Shown here: piece after piece, positions 24,045 to 32,266 of the stretch
How positions within the stretch are numbered: position 1 is the first letter of the stretch
Layout: each line of letters opens with the position of its first letter
DNA from: Fimenecus sp964527585
Lineage (GTDB): Bacteria; Bacillota; Clostridia; Oscillospirales; Acutalibacteraceae
Assembly (NCBI GenBank): GCA_964527585.1
Contig: CAZGPE010000012.1
Location: 1 to 43,803, forward strand
Reading direction: 5' to 3'
DNA length: 43,803 bases
Notes under the pieces: generated by a model
Told to the model about the DNA's origin: nothing
Seen by the model: the letters and a program-made list of their open reading frames with translations, nothing else
Databases searched by the model: none
Translations under genes and position numbers: made by a program

Positions 24045-24143
24045 ATGGGCAAGTTTTCATTTGCAGTTGAATACTTTTATTGCTACTTTATCAACTTTTT
24101 TGGTAAGGTAATAATGTCTTTCGCTGCAAAACAGGTTGCTTAA
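24045..24143 (+). CDS. Phe/Tyr-rich leader peptide of the aro operon
   Basis: A 32-codon ORF with AGGAG (24032-24036) eight bases before its ATG. It encodes seven Phe and three Tyr residues. Eight of these ten fall between codons 10 and 26, including YFYCYF (codons 10-15) and a Phe pair at 18-19. It resembles no known protein domain. It lies between a strong promoter and an intrinsic terminator, directly upstream of DAHP synthase, in an operon making Phe and Tyr. The natural reading is a leader peptide whose translation speed reports charged tRNA-Phe/Tyr. An in-frame ATG at 23928 lies inside the GH3 terminator and is rejected. Confidence 0.82.
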   Translation: MGKFSFAVEYFYCYFINFFGKVIMSFAAKQVA

Positions 24144-24211
24144 CGGATTTCTTAAAAGATTTTTAGTAAGTTTACACCCCGCAGTGAAAAAACTGCGGGG
24201 ATTATTTTTTT
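24060..24211 (+). promoter_or_regulatory. Ribosome-mediated transcription attenuator
   Basis: Three competing pairings are visible. 1:2 is TTTGCAG (24060-24066) with CTGCAAA (24124-24130), 7 bp perfect. 2:3 is TTTCGCTGC (24119-24127) with GCAGTGAAA (24181-24189), 9 bp with one G-U: the antiterminator. 3:4 is CCCCGCAGT (24177-24185) with ACTGCGGGG (24192-24200), then a T-run to 24211: the terminator. A ribosome stalled on codons 10-19 covers segment 1 and leaves segment 2 free, so 2:3 forms and aroF is transcribed. A ribosome reaching the stop (24141-24143) covers part of segment 2, so 3:4 forms. Pairings were found by eye; energies were not calculated. Confidence 0.75.
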
Positions 24212-24227
24212 GAAAGAGGGAATAAAA

Positions 24228-25232
24228 ATGATAGTAATTTTGAAAAAAGATGCCGAAGAACAAAAGGTGGATGTCCTCAGACAATGGTTCAGAACTCAGG
24301 AAGTCGATATTCATGAATCAATGGGTGAATACCAAACGGTTTGGGGCCTTATAGGTGATACGAGCCGAATTGATACCGACCTTATCGAAGGACTTGATAT
24401 TGTTGAGGGTGTAAGGCGTGTATCCGAACCTTATAAGCAGGCAAACAGAAAATTTCATCCCGACGATACCGTTATTGATTTGGGCAACGGTATAAAAATC
24501 GGCGGCGGTGAATTTCAGTTTATGGCAGGGCCTTGCTCTGTTGAGTCAAGAGAGCAGATAATCGAAATCGCAAAAGCGGTTAAGGCTTCGGGCGCAAATA
24601 TTCTCCGTGGAGGTGCGTTCAAACCGAGAACTTCTCCCTATGCGTTCCAAGGCATGAGAGCGGAAGGCCTTGAACTGCTTCTTGAGGCTAAGAAAGAAAC
24701 GGGTATGCCGATCGTTACCGAAATTATGGATGCATCTCACATTGATTTGTTTGAAGATGTTGATATAATTCAAGTCGGTGCAAGAAATATGCAGAACTTC
24801 GAATTATTAAAAGAACTCGGAAAACTCGATAAGCCGATTTTTCTTAAGAGAGGTCTTTCCGGAACCATTCAGGAACTTCTTATGAGTGCCGAATACATTA
24901 TGGCAGGCGGCAACAGCAAAGTTATTCTTTGCGAAAGAGGAATCAGAACTTTCGAAACGGCAACGAGAAATACTCTTGATCTTTCGGCAGTGCCGATTTT
25001 GAAAGAAAAATCGCATCTTCCCGTTATTATCGACCCCAGTCATGCTTCGGGAATCGCAAGACTTGTTAAACCGATGTCCTATGCGGCAGCGGCTTGCGGT
25101 GCGGACGGACTTATGATCGAAGTTCATAACAACCCCGCCAAAGCGCTTTGCGACGGTCCGCAGGCTTTGACTCCCGAACAGTTTGATGAAATCTGCAAGG
25201 GCGTTGAAAAAATCAGAAATGCATTAAAATAA
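24228..25232 (+). CDS. aroF: 3-deoxy-7-phosphoheptulonate (DAHP) synthase, type I-beta
   Basis: First enzyme of the shikimate pathway, joining PEP and erythrose-4-phosphate. 334 residues. An N-terminal ferredoxin-like regulatory domain (about 1-70, MIVILKKDAEEQKVDVLRQW), as in Thermotoga DAHP synthase where it mediates Tyr/Phe feedback, precedes the barrel. Barrel motifs: MAGPCSVESREQ (101 onward), GGAFKPRTSPYAFQG, LKRG and the metal-site DPSHASG. ATG at 24228 is chosen because GAAAGAGGG lies just before it, immediately after the attenuator T-run. It heads a six-gene operon with 16 bp or less between genes, so enzyme feedback and attenuation would act on the same step. Confidence 0.97.
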   Translation: MIVILKKDAEEQKVDVLRQWFRTQEVDIHESMGEYQTVWGLIGDTSRIDTDLIEGLDIVEGVRRVSEPYKQANRKFHPDDTVIDLGNGIKIGGGEFQFMAGPCSVESREQIIEIAKAVKASGANILRGGAFKPRTSPYAFQGMRAEGLELLLEAKKETGMPIVTEIMDASHIDLFEDVDIIQVGARNMQNFELLKELGKLDKPIFLKRGLSGTIQELLMSAEYIMAGGNSKVILCERGIRTFETATRNTLDLSAVPILKEKSHLPVIIDPSHASGIARLVKPMSYAAAACGADGLMIEVHNNPAKALCDGPQALTPEQFDEICKGVEKIRNALK

Positions 25233-25248
25233 ACAGGAGAACTGAAAA

Positions 25249-26094
25249 ATGTTAGTCGGAGTAATAGGTTTAGGTCTTATCGGCGGTTCGCTTGCCAAAG
25301 CGATAAAATACAATACGGATAATACGGTAATCGGATATGATATTGATTCTTCGGTTGTTTTGAAAGCAAAACTTTTGGGAGCAATCGACTCCGAACTTAC
25401 CGAAACGGATTTGGAAAAATGCGATATTGTAATCACCGGACTTTACCCACAGGCAACTAAAAAATACATAAGCGAAAATGCACGGAAATTCAAAAAAGGT
25501 ACGATCGTACTCGATACTTGCGGCGTAAAGGAATATGTCTGCGAGGATATGTATAAAATCGCAGAAGAAAACGGGTTTACTTTTATCGGTACACATCCGA
25601 TGGCGGGATTTCATCTTTCGGGATTCGAAAATTCGAAAGTTACAATGTTCGACAATGCGTCAATGCTTCTTGTTCCCTCGGAAAATACGCAGATATACGA
25701 ACTTGAAAAGGTAAGAAATCTCTTTTATTCAATCGGATTTACCAATATTCAGAATACAACAGCCGATGAACACGATAAGATAATCGCATTTACTTCGCAG
25801 CTTGCCCATGTAGTTTCCAACGCTTATGTAAAAAGTCCGAGTGCGAAATTGCATAAAGGCTTTTCTGCCGGAAGTTACAGAGACTTAACCCGTGTTGCAA
25901 AACTTAACGAAGTTATGTGGACGGAACTTTTCCTTGAAAACAGAGAAAATCTTATTAAAGAAATAGATACGGTAACGGAAAATCTCAAAAAGTATTCCGA
26001 AGCGTTAAAATTATCGGATGGCGATACTCTGTGTGAACTTTTGAGAGACGGAAGAATATGCAAGGAAAAAATCGACGGGGATTATGAAGACTGA
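25249..26094 (+). CDS. tyrA: Prephenate dehydrogenase
   Basis: 281 residues. Oxidatively decarboxylates prephenate to 4-hydroxyphenylpyruvate, the tyrosine branch. The Rossmann motif GVIGLGLIGGSLAKAI begins at residue 4. GTHPMAG contains the catalytic-site His region, and FTSQLAHVVSNAYV plus HKGFSAGSYRDLTRVA line the prephenate pocket. There is no fused chorismate mutase and no C-terminal ACT domain, so feedback control would rest on AroF and the attenuator. It follows aroF by 16 bp with its own AGGAG. Confidence 0.94.
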   Translation: MLVGVIGLGLIGGSLAKAIKYNTDNTVIGYDIDSSVVLKAKLLGAIDSELTETDLEKCDIVITGLYPQATKKYISENARKFKKGTIVLDTCGVKEYVCEDMYKIAEENGFTFIGTHPMAGFHLSGFENSKVTMFDNASMLLVPSENTQIYELEKVRNLFYSIGFTNIQNTTADEHDKIIAFTSQLAHVVSNAYVKSPSAKLHKGFSAGSYRDLTRVAKLNEVMWTELFLENRENLIKEIDTVTENLKKYSEALKLSDGDTLCELLRDGRICKEKIDGDYED

Positions 26095-26109
26095 CATCGG
26101 AGGAAAGAA

Positions 26110-27165
26110 ATGAAAACAGTTGAGGTCTCAACGGGAAAATCTTATAAAATTTTGATCGGTGAAGGAATACTTTCATCGTGCGGAAAATTGATAAAAAATG
26201 TTGTGAAGGCGAAGAAAATCGCTGTTGTAACCGATGACATCGTTGATTCGCTTTATTCACGGGCGCTGGAAAAAACTTTAGCTGACAGCGGTTTTGAAAC
26301 CGTAAAATTCGTTTTTCCTAACGGGGAAAAATCGAAAAACATCAGCACTTATTCCCAAATGCTTGAGTTTATGGCAGAGAATTCCCTTACCAGAAGCGAC
26401 TGTATAGTTGCTCTCGGCGGAGGGGTTGTCGGAGATATGGCGGGCTTTTGTGCGGCAACCTATTTAAGAGGTATATCTTTTGTGCAAATTCCGACAACTT
26501 TGCTTGCCTGCGTTGATTCTTCGGTCGGCGGAAAGACCGCAATTGATTTGAGTGCGGGAAAAAATCTTGCCGGTGCATTTTATCAGCCCGATCTCGTTAT
26601 TTGCGATTATTCGCTGCTTTCAACTCTTAAACCGGAAACTTTTTCGGACGGAATGGCGGAAGTTATTAAGTACGGGGCGTTGTTTGACGGTGAGTTTTTG
26701 GAATTTCTCGCTTGCAATGAGGCTTCGGAAAACCTTGAATATATAATTGAAAAGTGTATAATATTTAAGCGTGATATAGTTAATGTCGATGAAACCGACA
26801 GAGGTGTTCGCAGCTTGCTTAATTTCGGCCATACTGTCGGACATTCTGTTGAAAAATGCAGTGCGTTTTCCGTTTCTCACGGCAGCGCAGTCGCAATCGG
26901 TATGGTTATAATGTCAAAAGGTGCATATAAAATCGGAATTACCGAAACCGATATGACCGACTGTCTTATCAAACTTTTGAAAAAATATAATTTGCCGATT
27001 TCAACGGAATTTTCGGCAGATGAACTGTTTAATGTTACTCTTTCCGATAAAAAGCGAAGCGGTGATAAAATTACTCTTGTAATTCCGTGCGGTTTCGGGA
27101 AATGCGAACTTTATAAAACGGATATTACTTTATTAAAGGATATAATCGAAAAAGGATTGAACTGA
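26110..27165 (+). CDS. aroB: 3-dehydroquinate synthase
   Basis: Second shikimate step: cyclises DAHP to 3-dehydroquinate using NAD and a divalent metal. 351 residues. Motifs: the NAD-binding ALGGGVVGDMAGFCAATYLRG, IPTTLLACVDSSVGGKTAID, and the metal ligands in KYGALFD / LNFGHTVGHSVE. It begins 15 bp after tyrA with GGAGG nearby, and its stop is immediately followed by the aroA start codon. Cytoplasmic. Confidence 0.97.
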   Translation: MKTVEVSTGKSYKILIGEGILSSCGKLIKNVVKAKKIAVVTDDIVDSLYSRALEKTLADSGFETVKFVFPNGEKSKNISTYSQMLEFMAENSLTRSDCIVALGGGVVGDMAGFCAATYLRGISFVQIPTTLLACVDSSVGGKTAIDLSAGKNLAGAFYQPDLVICDYSLLSTLKPETFSDGMAEVIKYGALFDGEFLEFLACNEASENLEYIIEKCIIFKRDIVNVDETDRGVRSLLNFGHTVGHSVEKCSAFSVSHGSAVAIGMVIMSKGAYKIGITETDMTDCLIKLLKKYNLPISTEFSADELFNVTLSDKKRSGDKITLVIPCGFGKCELYKTDITLLKDIIEKGLN

Positions 27166-28434
27166 ATGGATGTTAAACTGACGGCATCGGCGCTTACGGG
27201 AACCGTTGATGCGATTTCTTCCAAGTCCGATGCCCATCGCATACTTATAGCATCGGCTCTTTGTAGGGAAGAAACCGTAATTCACTGTAATTCGGATTCT
27301 CAGGACATTAGGGCTACGGTTAACTGCCTTGAGTCTCTCGGAGCGAAAATCACAAGAAACGGCGATGTTATAAAAGTTGCTCCGATAAAAAATACAACAT
27401 CGGATGCGGTGCTTGACTGTAACGAAAGCGGATCTACACTTAGGTTTCTACTTCCCGTTGCGGCGGCTCTCGGAAGGAAAGCGGAGTTTACCGGTTCCGG
27501 ACGGCTTCCCGAACGACCTATATTACCTTTGCGAAACGAGATGGAAAAAAACGGCGTAAGTTTTTCTCCGCCGTGGCAGTTCCCGATTGAAATTTCCGGA
27601 AAACTTCAAAGCGGAAATTATGTTTTGAAAGGGAATGTAAGTTCCCAGTTTGTAACGGGATTGCTGTTTGCGTTGCCTTTGCTTGAAAACGACAGTACGG
27701 TAGAACTTTTACCGCCGGTTGAGTCCCGTTCTTATATAAATATGACGGTGAATACACTTGCCCGTTTCGGAATCGAAATCACTCAAAAAAATGATACCTA
27801 TTATATAAAGGGGTCTCAAAAATATATTTCTCCTAAAGAAATATATGTCGAAGGCGATTGGTCGAATGCGGCGTTCTTTCTGTGCGCAGGTGCTATAAAC
27901 GGTGATGTTACGGTTAACGGACTTGATAAAAATTCCCTTCAGGGAGATAAAAAAGTAGTCGATATTCTTGAAAAAATGGGGGCGGATATAAGTTGGAACG
28001 GAACTTCGCTCAGAGTAAAAAAAGGTGAACTTAAATCTGTGGAAATCGACGCTTCGGATATTCCGGACCTTGTCCCCGTGCTTTCGGTAACTGCGGCAAA
28101 CGCACAAAAAGGCGTAACGGTTGTAACTCATGCGGAACGCTTGAGAATTAAAGAATGCGACAGATTGCAGGCGCTTTGCGAAAGTCTCGGCGCAATCGGA
28201 AATATTAACGCACAGACCGATGACGGACTTGTTATCTGGTGCGATGAAAAAATAACGGGCGGAGAGGTTTCCTCATTTTCCGATCACCGTATGGTGATGT
28301 CAATGGCGGTTGCAGCTTTAACCTGTTCCGACGAAATCGTTATAAGGCAGGCACAGGCTGTAAATAAATCTTATCCGAATTTCTTTGAGGATTATAAAAT
28401 GTTAGGGGGTAAAGCGGATGTCATCAATTCTTAA
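27166..28434 (+). CDS. aroA: 3-phosphoshikimate 1-carboxyvinyltransferase (EPSP synthase)
   Basis: 422 residues; transfers enolpyruvate from PEP to shikimate-3-phosphate. K20, S21 and R25 lie in the substrate motif SKSDAHR. NESGSTLRFLLPVAAALG replaces the class I GNAGTAMR loop and is the form usual in clostridia. RIKECDRL and SDHRMVMSMAVAAL are conserved in the C-terminal domain. The glyphosate-contact loop therefore differs from enterobacterial enzymes, but sensitivity cannot be judged by eye. It starts directly after the aroB stop and overlaps aroC by 17 bp. Confidence 0.96.
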   Translation: MDVKLTASALTGTVDAISSKSDAHRILIASALCREETVIHCNSDSQDIRATVNCLESLGAKITRNGDVIKVAPIKNTTSDAVLDCNESGSTLRFLLPVAAALGRKAEFTGSGRLPERPILPLRNEMEKNGVSFSPPWQFPIEISGKLQSGNYVLKGNVSSQFVTGLLFALPLLENDSTVELLPPVESRSYINMTVNTLARFGIEITQKNDTYYIKGSQKYISPKEIYVEGDWSNAAFFLCAGAINGDVTVNGLDKNSLQGDKKVVDILEKMGADISWNGTSLRVKKGELKSVEIDASDIPDLVPVLSVTAANAQKGVTVVTHAERLRIKECDRLQALCESLGAIGNINAQTDDGLVIWCDEKITGGEVSSFSDHRMVMSMAVAALTCSDEIVIRQAQAVNKSYPNFFEDYKMLGGKADVINS

Positions 28435-29485
28435 AGGCAGAAAACTGAGTGTAAGCGTTTTCGGACAGTCTCATTCGCAATCAATCGGTGCGGTAATTGA
28501 CGGCTTGCCTTCCGGATTTGTAATCGACGAAGAAGAAACGGCGAAGTTTATGCTCAGAAGAGCTCCGGGTAACAATGAATTTGCAACTTCGAGAAAAGAA
28601 GCCGATATTCCGCAGATATTATCGGGAGTTGTCGGAAATAAAACCTGCGGAGCACCGCTGTGCATAAAAATAGATAACACGAATACCCGTTCTCAAGATT
28701 ATGAAAATCTAAAACTGCTTCCCAGACCCGCTCATTCGGACTATGCCGCTTATGTGAAATTTAACGGCGATAACGATATAGCCGGCGGCGGACAGTTTTC
28801 CGGCAGGCTTACGGCTCCGCTTTGTTATGCGGGCGCTGTTTGTATGCAGATGTTACGGGAAAAGGGTGTTGAAGTTAAGGCTCATATATATTCTGTTAAA
28901 GATGTTTACGACGAACCTTACAATCTTGAAAATGTATACGCCGAGATGCAATATGATCCGTATTTTCCGGTTATATCGGAAAATTCCGGAAAGCAAATGA
29001 AAGCGGTTATAAATTCAGCACGGGAGAGAGAAGACTCTGTCGGCGGAATAATCGAATGTGCCGTAACAGGTCTTCCGGCAGGACTCGGAGATCCGATGTT
29101 TGACGGGGTCGAAAACATACTCGCCAAAAATCTTTTCGCAATACCTGCGGTTAAGGGCATTGAGTTCGGCGCAGGATTTTCGTCAACATTAAAATACGGA
29201 AGCGAAAACAACGACGCTTTTACCGTTAAGGACGGAAAAGTTGTAACGCTTAAAAACGATCACGGCGGAATTCTCGGCGGAATAACATCGGGTATGCCCG
29301 TTATTTTCAGAGTTGCCGTTAAGCCTACTCCGTCGATAGCGGCGGCTCAAACAAGCGTTAATCTTAAAACAATGCAAGAGCAGGAACTTAAAATTAAGGG
29401 CAGACACGATCCGTGTATCGTTCCCAGAGCCGTACCGGCGGTTGAAGCGGTTGCGGCAATAACGGTGCTTGATCTTTTGTTATGA
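28418..29485 (+). CDS. aroC: Chorismate synthase
   Basis: 355 residues. Removes phosphate from EPSP to make chorismate, using reduced FMN. Signatures: FGQSHSQSIGAVIDG at the N-terminus, RPAHSDYAAYVKF, GGGQFSGRLTAPLCYAGA and GRHDPCIVPRAVPAVEA near the end. The His residues in the first and second motifs are the expected proton donors. It overlaps aroA by 17 bp; GGGGG in the aroA end serves as ribosome site, so translation is coupled. It is followed 15 bp later by pheA. Confidence 0.97.
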   Translation: MSSILKGRKLSVSVFGQSHSQSIGAVIDGLPSGFVIDEEETAKFMLRRAPGNNEFATSRKEADIPQILSGVVGNKTCGAPLCIKIDNTNTRSQDYENLKLLPRPAHSDYAAYVKFNGDNDIAGGGQFSGRLTAPLCYAGAVCMQMLREKGVEVKAHIYSVKDVYDEPYNLENVYAEMQYDPYFPVISENSGKQMKAVINSAREREDSVGGIIECAVTGLPAGLGDPMFDGVENILAKNLFAIPAVKGIEFGAGFSSTLKYGSENNDAFTVKDGKVVTLKNDHGGILGGITSGMPVIFRVAVKPTPSIAAAQTSVNLKTMQEQELKIKGRHDPCIVPRAVPAVEAVAAITVLDLLL

Positions 29486-29500
29486 TAAGGAGATAAAATT

Positions 29501-30646
29501 ATGGAATTGGAACAACTCAGAAGCAGAATTGACGCAATCGACAGTCAACTGGTTGAACTTTTCAAAGACAGAATGGAAATCGCAACCGAAGTCGCAAAAT
29601 ATAAAAAAGAACATAACCTTCCTGTTCTCGATAAGACAAGAGAAAGAGAATTGCTTAATAAAATAGCGGAAATGAGCGGAGAAGAGTTTGCAAACTATTC
29701 TTTGCGCCTTTATTCTCAAATTCTCGAACTTTCACGCACTTATCAGCATAAGTGTCTCGGAAACAAAACCGAACTTATGAAAAAAATCGAGACGGCACTT
29801 GAAGAAAGCGATAAAAAATCGTTCCCGGAAAGTGCGGTTGTAGCGTGTCAGGGCGTTGAGGGCGCATATTCAACGCTTGCTTGCGAGAAACTTTTCAGAA
29901 ATCCGAATATTATGTTCTTCGACAGTTGGGACGGTGTGTTCGGAGCGGTTTCGCAAGGTCTTTGCAAATACGGGATTTTGCCGATTGAAAACAGCACGGC
30001 GGGTTCGGTTAACCATGTTTATGATTTGATGAACAAGTATAAGTTTTATATTGTTAAGTCAATCAGACTTAAGGTTAATCACTCGCTTCTTGCGAACAAA
30101 GGAACAAAACTCGAAGACATAAAAGAAATTTATTCGCATGAGCAGGCAATAAGCCAGTGCAGTGATTTTCTCAATTCGCTTTCGGGAGTTAAGATTACAA
30201 TTTGCGAAAATACGGCGGTTGCGGCAAAGAATGTTGCTCAAAGCGGCAGAAAAGATGTTGCGGCGATTTCTTCAAACGACTGTTCCGTGCTTTATGACCT
30301 CGAAACAATTTGCGAATCAATTCAAGACAGAGCGAACAACTATACAAGATTTATTTGCATTTCTAAAAATCTTGAAATTTATCCCGGTGCCGATAAAACA
30401 AGCCTTATGCTGACCTTAAAACATAAACCGGGTTCTCTTTATTCAATGCTTTCAATGTTTTATGCGCTTGATATTAACATAATAAAACTTGAAAGCCGTC
30501 CGCTTCCCGACAGGGATTTTGAGTTTATGTTCTATTTCGATATAGAGTCATCGGTTTATTCCGACAGGTTTATTCAGATGATAAACGAATTGGAAAGTAC
30601 AACGGAAAAATTCTCTTATCTGGGCAGTTATTCCGAATCTGTATAA
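29501..30646 (+). CDS. pheA: Chorismate mutase / prephenate dehydratase (P-protein)
   Basis: 381 residues in three domains. AroQ chorismate mutase is at about 1-85 (LEQLRSRIDAIDSQLVELF, KTREREL). Prephenate dehydratase is at about 105-285 (CQGVEGAYS, GILPIENSTAGSVNHVYDLM and the catalytic NYTRF motif). A C-terminal ACT domain is at about 300-380 (KHKPGSLYSML, LESRPLPDRDFEFMFYFD), which binds Phe for feedback inhibition. It converts chorismate to phenylpyruvate and also supplies prephenate for TyrA, which lacks its own mutase. It ends the operon. With aroD, aroE and aroK absent, the middle of the shikimate pathway must be encoded elsewhere. Confidence 0.96.
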   Translation: MELEQLRSRIDAIDSQLVELFKDRMEIATEVAKYKKEHNLPVLDKTRERELLNKIAEMSGEEFANYSLRLYSQILELSRTYQHKCLGNKTELMKKIETALEESDKKSFPESAVVACQGVEGAYSTLACEKLFRNPNIMFFDSWDGVFGAVSQGLCKYGILPIENSTAGSVNHVYDLMNKYKFYIVKSIRLKVNHSLLANKGTKLEDIKEIYSHEQAISQCSDFLNSLSGVKITICENTAVAAKNVAQSGRKDVAAISSNDCSVLYDLETICESIQDRANNYTRFICISKNLEIYPGADKTSLMLTLKHKPGSLYSMLSMFYALDINIIKLESRPLPDRDFEFMFYFDIESSVYSDRFIQMINELESTTEKFSYLGSYSESV

Positions 30647-30656
30647 GGGGTATTTG

Positions 30657-30684
30657 TTTACAGATTGTTAAACAAAAGTATATT
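30657..30684 (+). promoter_or_regulatory. Possible promoter after pheA
   Basis: TTTACA (30657-30662), 16 bp, TATATT (30679-30684), inside the 264-bp gap after pheA. The region also has inverted repeats (AAAGTATAT / ATATACTTT at 30675-30683 and 30704-30712) that could be hairpins in a pheA read-through RNA instead. Confidence 0.45.
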
Positions 30685-30690
30685 GTGAGG

Positions 30691-30811
30691 AAACATTTTC
30701 CCGATATACTTTAATCATCGGTACGAGAAAACCGATTATACTTTTTCATTTATCCCTTTTCTTCCCCTAAACAGACAAAGCGTCCGAAGTTGCGGACGCT
30801 TTGTTTCTTTT
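30691..30811 (+). ncRNA. Candidate small RNA between pheA and birA
   Basis: If the promoter at 30657-30684 is real, the transcript of about 120 nt has a hairpin ATCGGT (30717-30722) / ACCGAT (30731-30736), a single-stranded pyrimidine tract with TCCC and CTTCCCC (about 30740-30770), and a strong terminator stem AAAGCGTCCG (30777-30786) / CGGACGCTTT (30793-30802) with a T-rich tail. The order matches the candidate at 4247-4349. It could equally be just the 3' UTR and terminator of the aro operon. No coding potential was seen. Confidence 0.4.
30777..30811 (+). terminator. Terminator downstream of pheA / small RNA
   Basis: Perfect 10-bp stem AAAGCGTCCG / CGGACGCTTT, six-base loop, then GTTTCTTTTTC. 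Confidence 0.85.
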
Positions 30812-30849
30812 TCACAGCGGATAACTTAACACGGATTTTAATGTTTGTC

Positions 30850-30877
30850 TTGACCTTGAAGAAAAACTGTGTAAAAA
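30850..30877 (+). promoter_or_regulatory. Possible birA promoter
   Basis: TTGACC (30850-30855), 16 bp, TAAAAA (30872-30877), about 33 bp before the ATG. The -10 is weak. Confidence 0.4.
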
Positions 30878-30910
30878 TAAGTGTAGAAAAAACATCAAAG
30901 AGGAAACAAA

Positions 30911-31714
30911 ATGGTAAATCTTGCATTAAACGAAAAAGGTCTGCTTTATCATTTTAAGCAGTACAGAATTAAAAAGAATCTTAAATTTTATCCCGAAACG
31001 GCATCAACAAACGATGTTGCGAAAAAAATCTGCTATGAAGGAAAAAATAAAGAGGCGGTTGTTGTTGCCGCTTCTCAAACTGCGGGAAAAGGAAGACTCG
31101 GACGCAGTTTTTATTCTCCGAAAGATTGCGGAGTGTATTTTTCCGTTGTTCACGAAATTTCTCAAAACGAAAAGAATTTTGACTTGATTTCTTCACTCGC
31201 CGGACTTGCCGTAAGAGATACTCTTTATAATATGTTCTCGATTGATGCGAAAATCAAATGGCCTAACGACATTCTTGTCGACGGCAAGAAAATATGCGGA
31301 ATTCTTTGCGAAGTCGTAAATGACGGCTCAAGACCGAGATATGTTATTATCGGAATCGGACTTAATGTTCAAAAGACCGATTTCCCCGATGAACTCGAAT
31401 ATACCGCAACTACGGTGGCAAACGAATATCAGGGCGAAATCGAACTCGACTGTAACGAAATAGTTGCCGATATTATCGCTAATCTCGACAGATATATTCT
31501 CAGAGGAAACGCTCTTTCGTCTTGCGAAAACACCGATATAATTTCAAGGCTTAAAAACCATTCCGCAACTCTCGGACAACTTGTCCGTATAATAAAGGCC
31601 GATGAGAAATTCGATGCAAGGGCAGTTGATATTGCTTCAAACGGCGGACTTGTCATTGAAAATGCCGACGGGCAGAGTGTTATTACATCCGGAGAAATCG
31701 TACATATAAGATAA
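30911..31714 (+). CDS. birA: Biotin--[acetyl-CoA-carboxylase] ligase, without HTH domain
   Basis: 267 residues. Activates biotin to biotinyl-AMP and attaches it to biotin-dependent carboxylases. Catalytic-domain motifs: ETASTNDVAKK, the adenylate-binding GKGRLGRSFYSP and KWPNDILVDGKKICGIL. A small SH3-like C-terminal domain follows (about 215-267). The N-terminal winged helix found in regulatory BirA proteins is absent: the first 28 residues are too short and show no HTH. This is therefore a monofunctional (group I) ligase that cannot repress biotin genes. AAGAGG precedes the start. Confidence 0.92.
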   Translation: MVNLALNEKGLLYHFKQYRIKKNLKFYPETASTNDVAKKICYEGKNKEAVVVAASQTAGKGRLGRSFYSPKDCGVYFSVVHEISQNEKNFDLISSLAGLAVRDTLYNMFSIDAKIKWPNDILVDGKKICGILCEVVNDGSRPRYVIIGIGLNVQKTDFPDELEYTATTVANEYQGEIELDCNEIVADIIANLDRYILRGNALSSCENTDIISRLKNHSATLGQLVRIIKADEKFDARAVDIASNGGLVIENADGQSVITSGEIVHIR

Positions 31715-31768
31715 TCAGTATATTTTCACCGTATTATCATATAATTATGATAATGAAAGGGTGAGAAT

Positions 31769-32236
31769 ATGACTGCGAAGATAAGATGGAAACCGCTTGC
31801 TTTTTGGACACTTGGAACGCTTGCGGTCGGATTTTTAAGTTCGCTTGCGGGCGGAACAATGAAGGGGTTCGAGGGGATAAACGCTCCGTCGTTTGTGCCG
31901 CCGCCCGTTGTTTTTTCTGTTGTTTGGACCGTGCTTTTTATTCTTATGGGAGTGTCGGCGTATTTGGTATACGAAACTCAAAGTTTAATGACACGGAACG
32001 CTTTGATTATTTATGCCGTGCAGCTTGCGGTTAATTTCTTTTGGCCGGTGTTCTTTTTCAGATTTCATCTGTTTTTATTTTCTTTTATATGGCTCTTACT
32101 TCTTTTGGCGCTTGTGATTGCAATGGCTGTATGTTTTAAGAGAATTAAAAATGCAGCGGGATATTTGCAAATACCGTATATCTTATGGCTGGTATTTGCG
32201 GGCGTTTTGAATTTTTCGGTTTATACGGTTAATTAA
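31769..32236 (+). CDS. tspO: TspO/MBR family protein
   Basis: 155 residues with five transmembrane helices, the fold of bacterial tryptophan-rich sensory proteins and the mitochondrial translocator protein. PSFVPPPVVFSVVWTVLFIL and LAVNFFWPVFFFRFH carry the conserved Pro-rich loop and aromatic residues around the porphyrin pocket. Members bind or degrade tetrapyrroles and affect stress responses; the job here is unknown. AAGGGTGAG precedes the ATG. A terminator overlaps the end, so it is separate from the ribosomal operon. It lies 54 bp after birA, with no terminator between. Confidence 0.93.
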   Translation: MTAKIRWKPLAFWTLGTLAVGFLSSLAGGTMKGFEGINAPSFVPPPVVFSVVWTVLFILMGVSAYLVYETQSLMTRNALIIYAVQLAVNFFWPVFFFRFHLFLFSFIWLLLLLALVIAMAVCFKRIKNAAGYLQIPYILWLVFAGVLNFSVYTVN

Positions 32237-32264
32237 AAGGACGGATTTCCGTCCTTATTTTTTT
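32237..32264 (+). terminator. tspO terminator
   Basis: Perfect 8-bp stem AAGGACGG / CCGTCCTT, ATTT loop, then a run of T. It begins at the stop codon. Confidence 0.9.
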
Positions 32265-32266
32265 GC

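Noticed and set aside
24020..24228. T-box or trp-type riboswitch control of aroF
   Set aside because: No T-box sequence (AGGGTGGNACCGCG-like) or specifier stem is present; the Phe/Tyr ORF and its pairings explain the terminator better.
30850..30910. BirA operator upstream of birA
   Set aside because: The protein lacks a DNA-binding domain and no palindromic TTAAC/GTTAA site pair was found in the leader.
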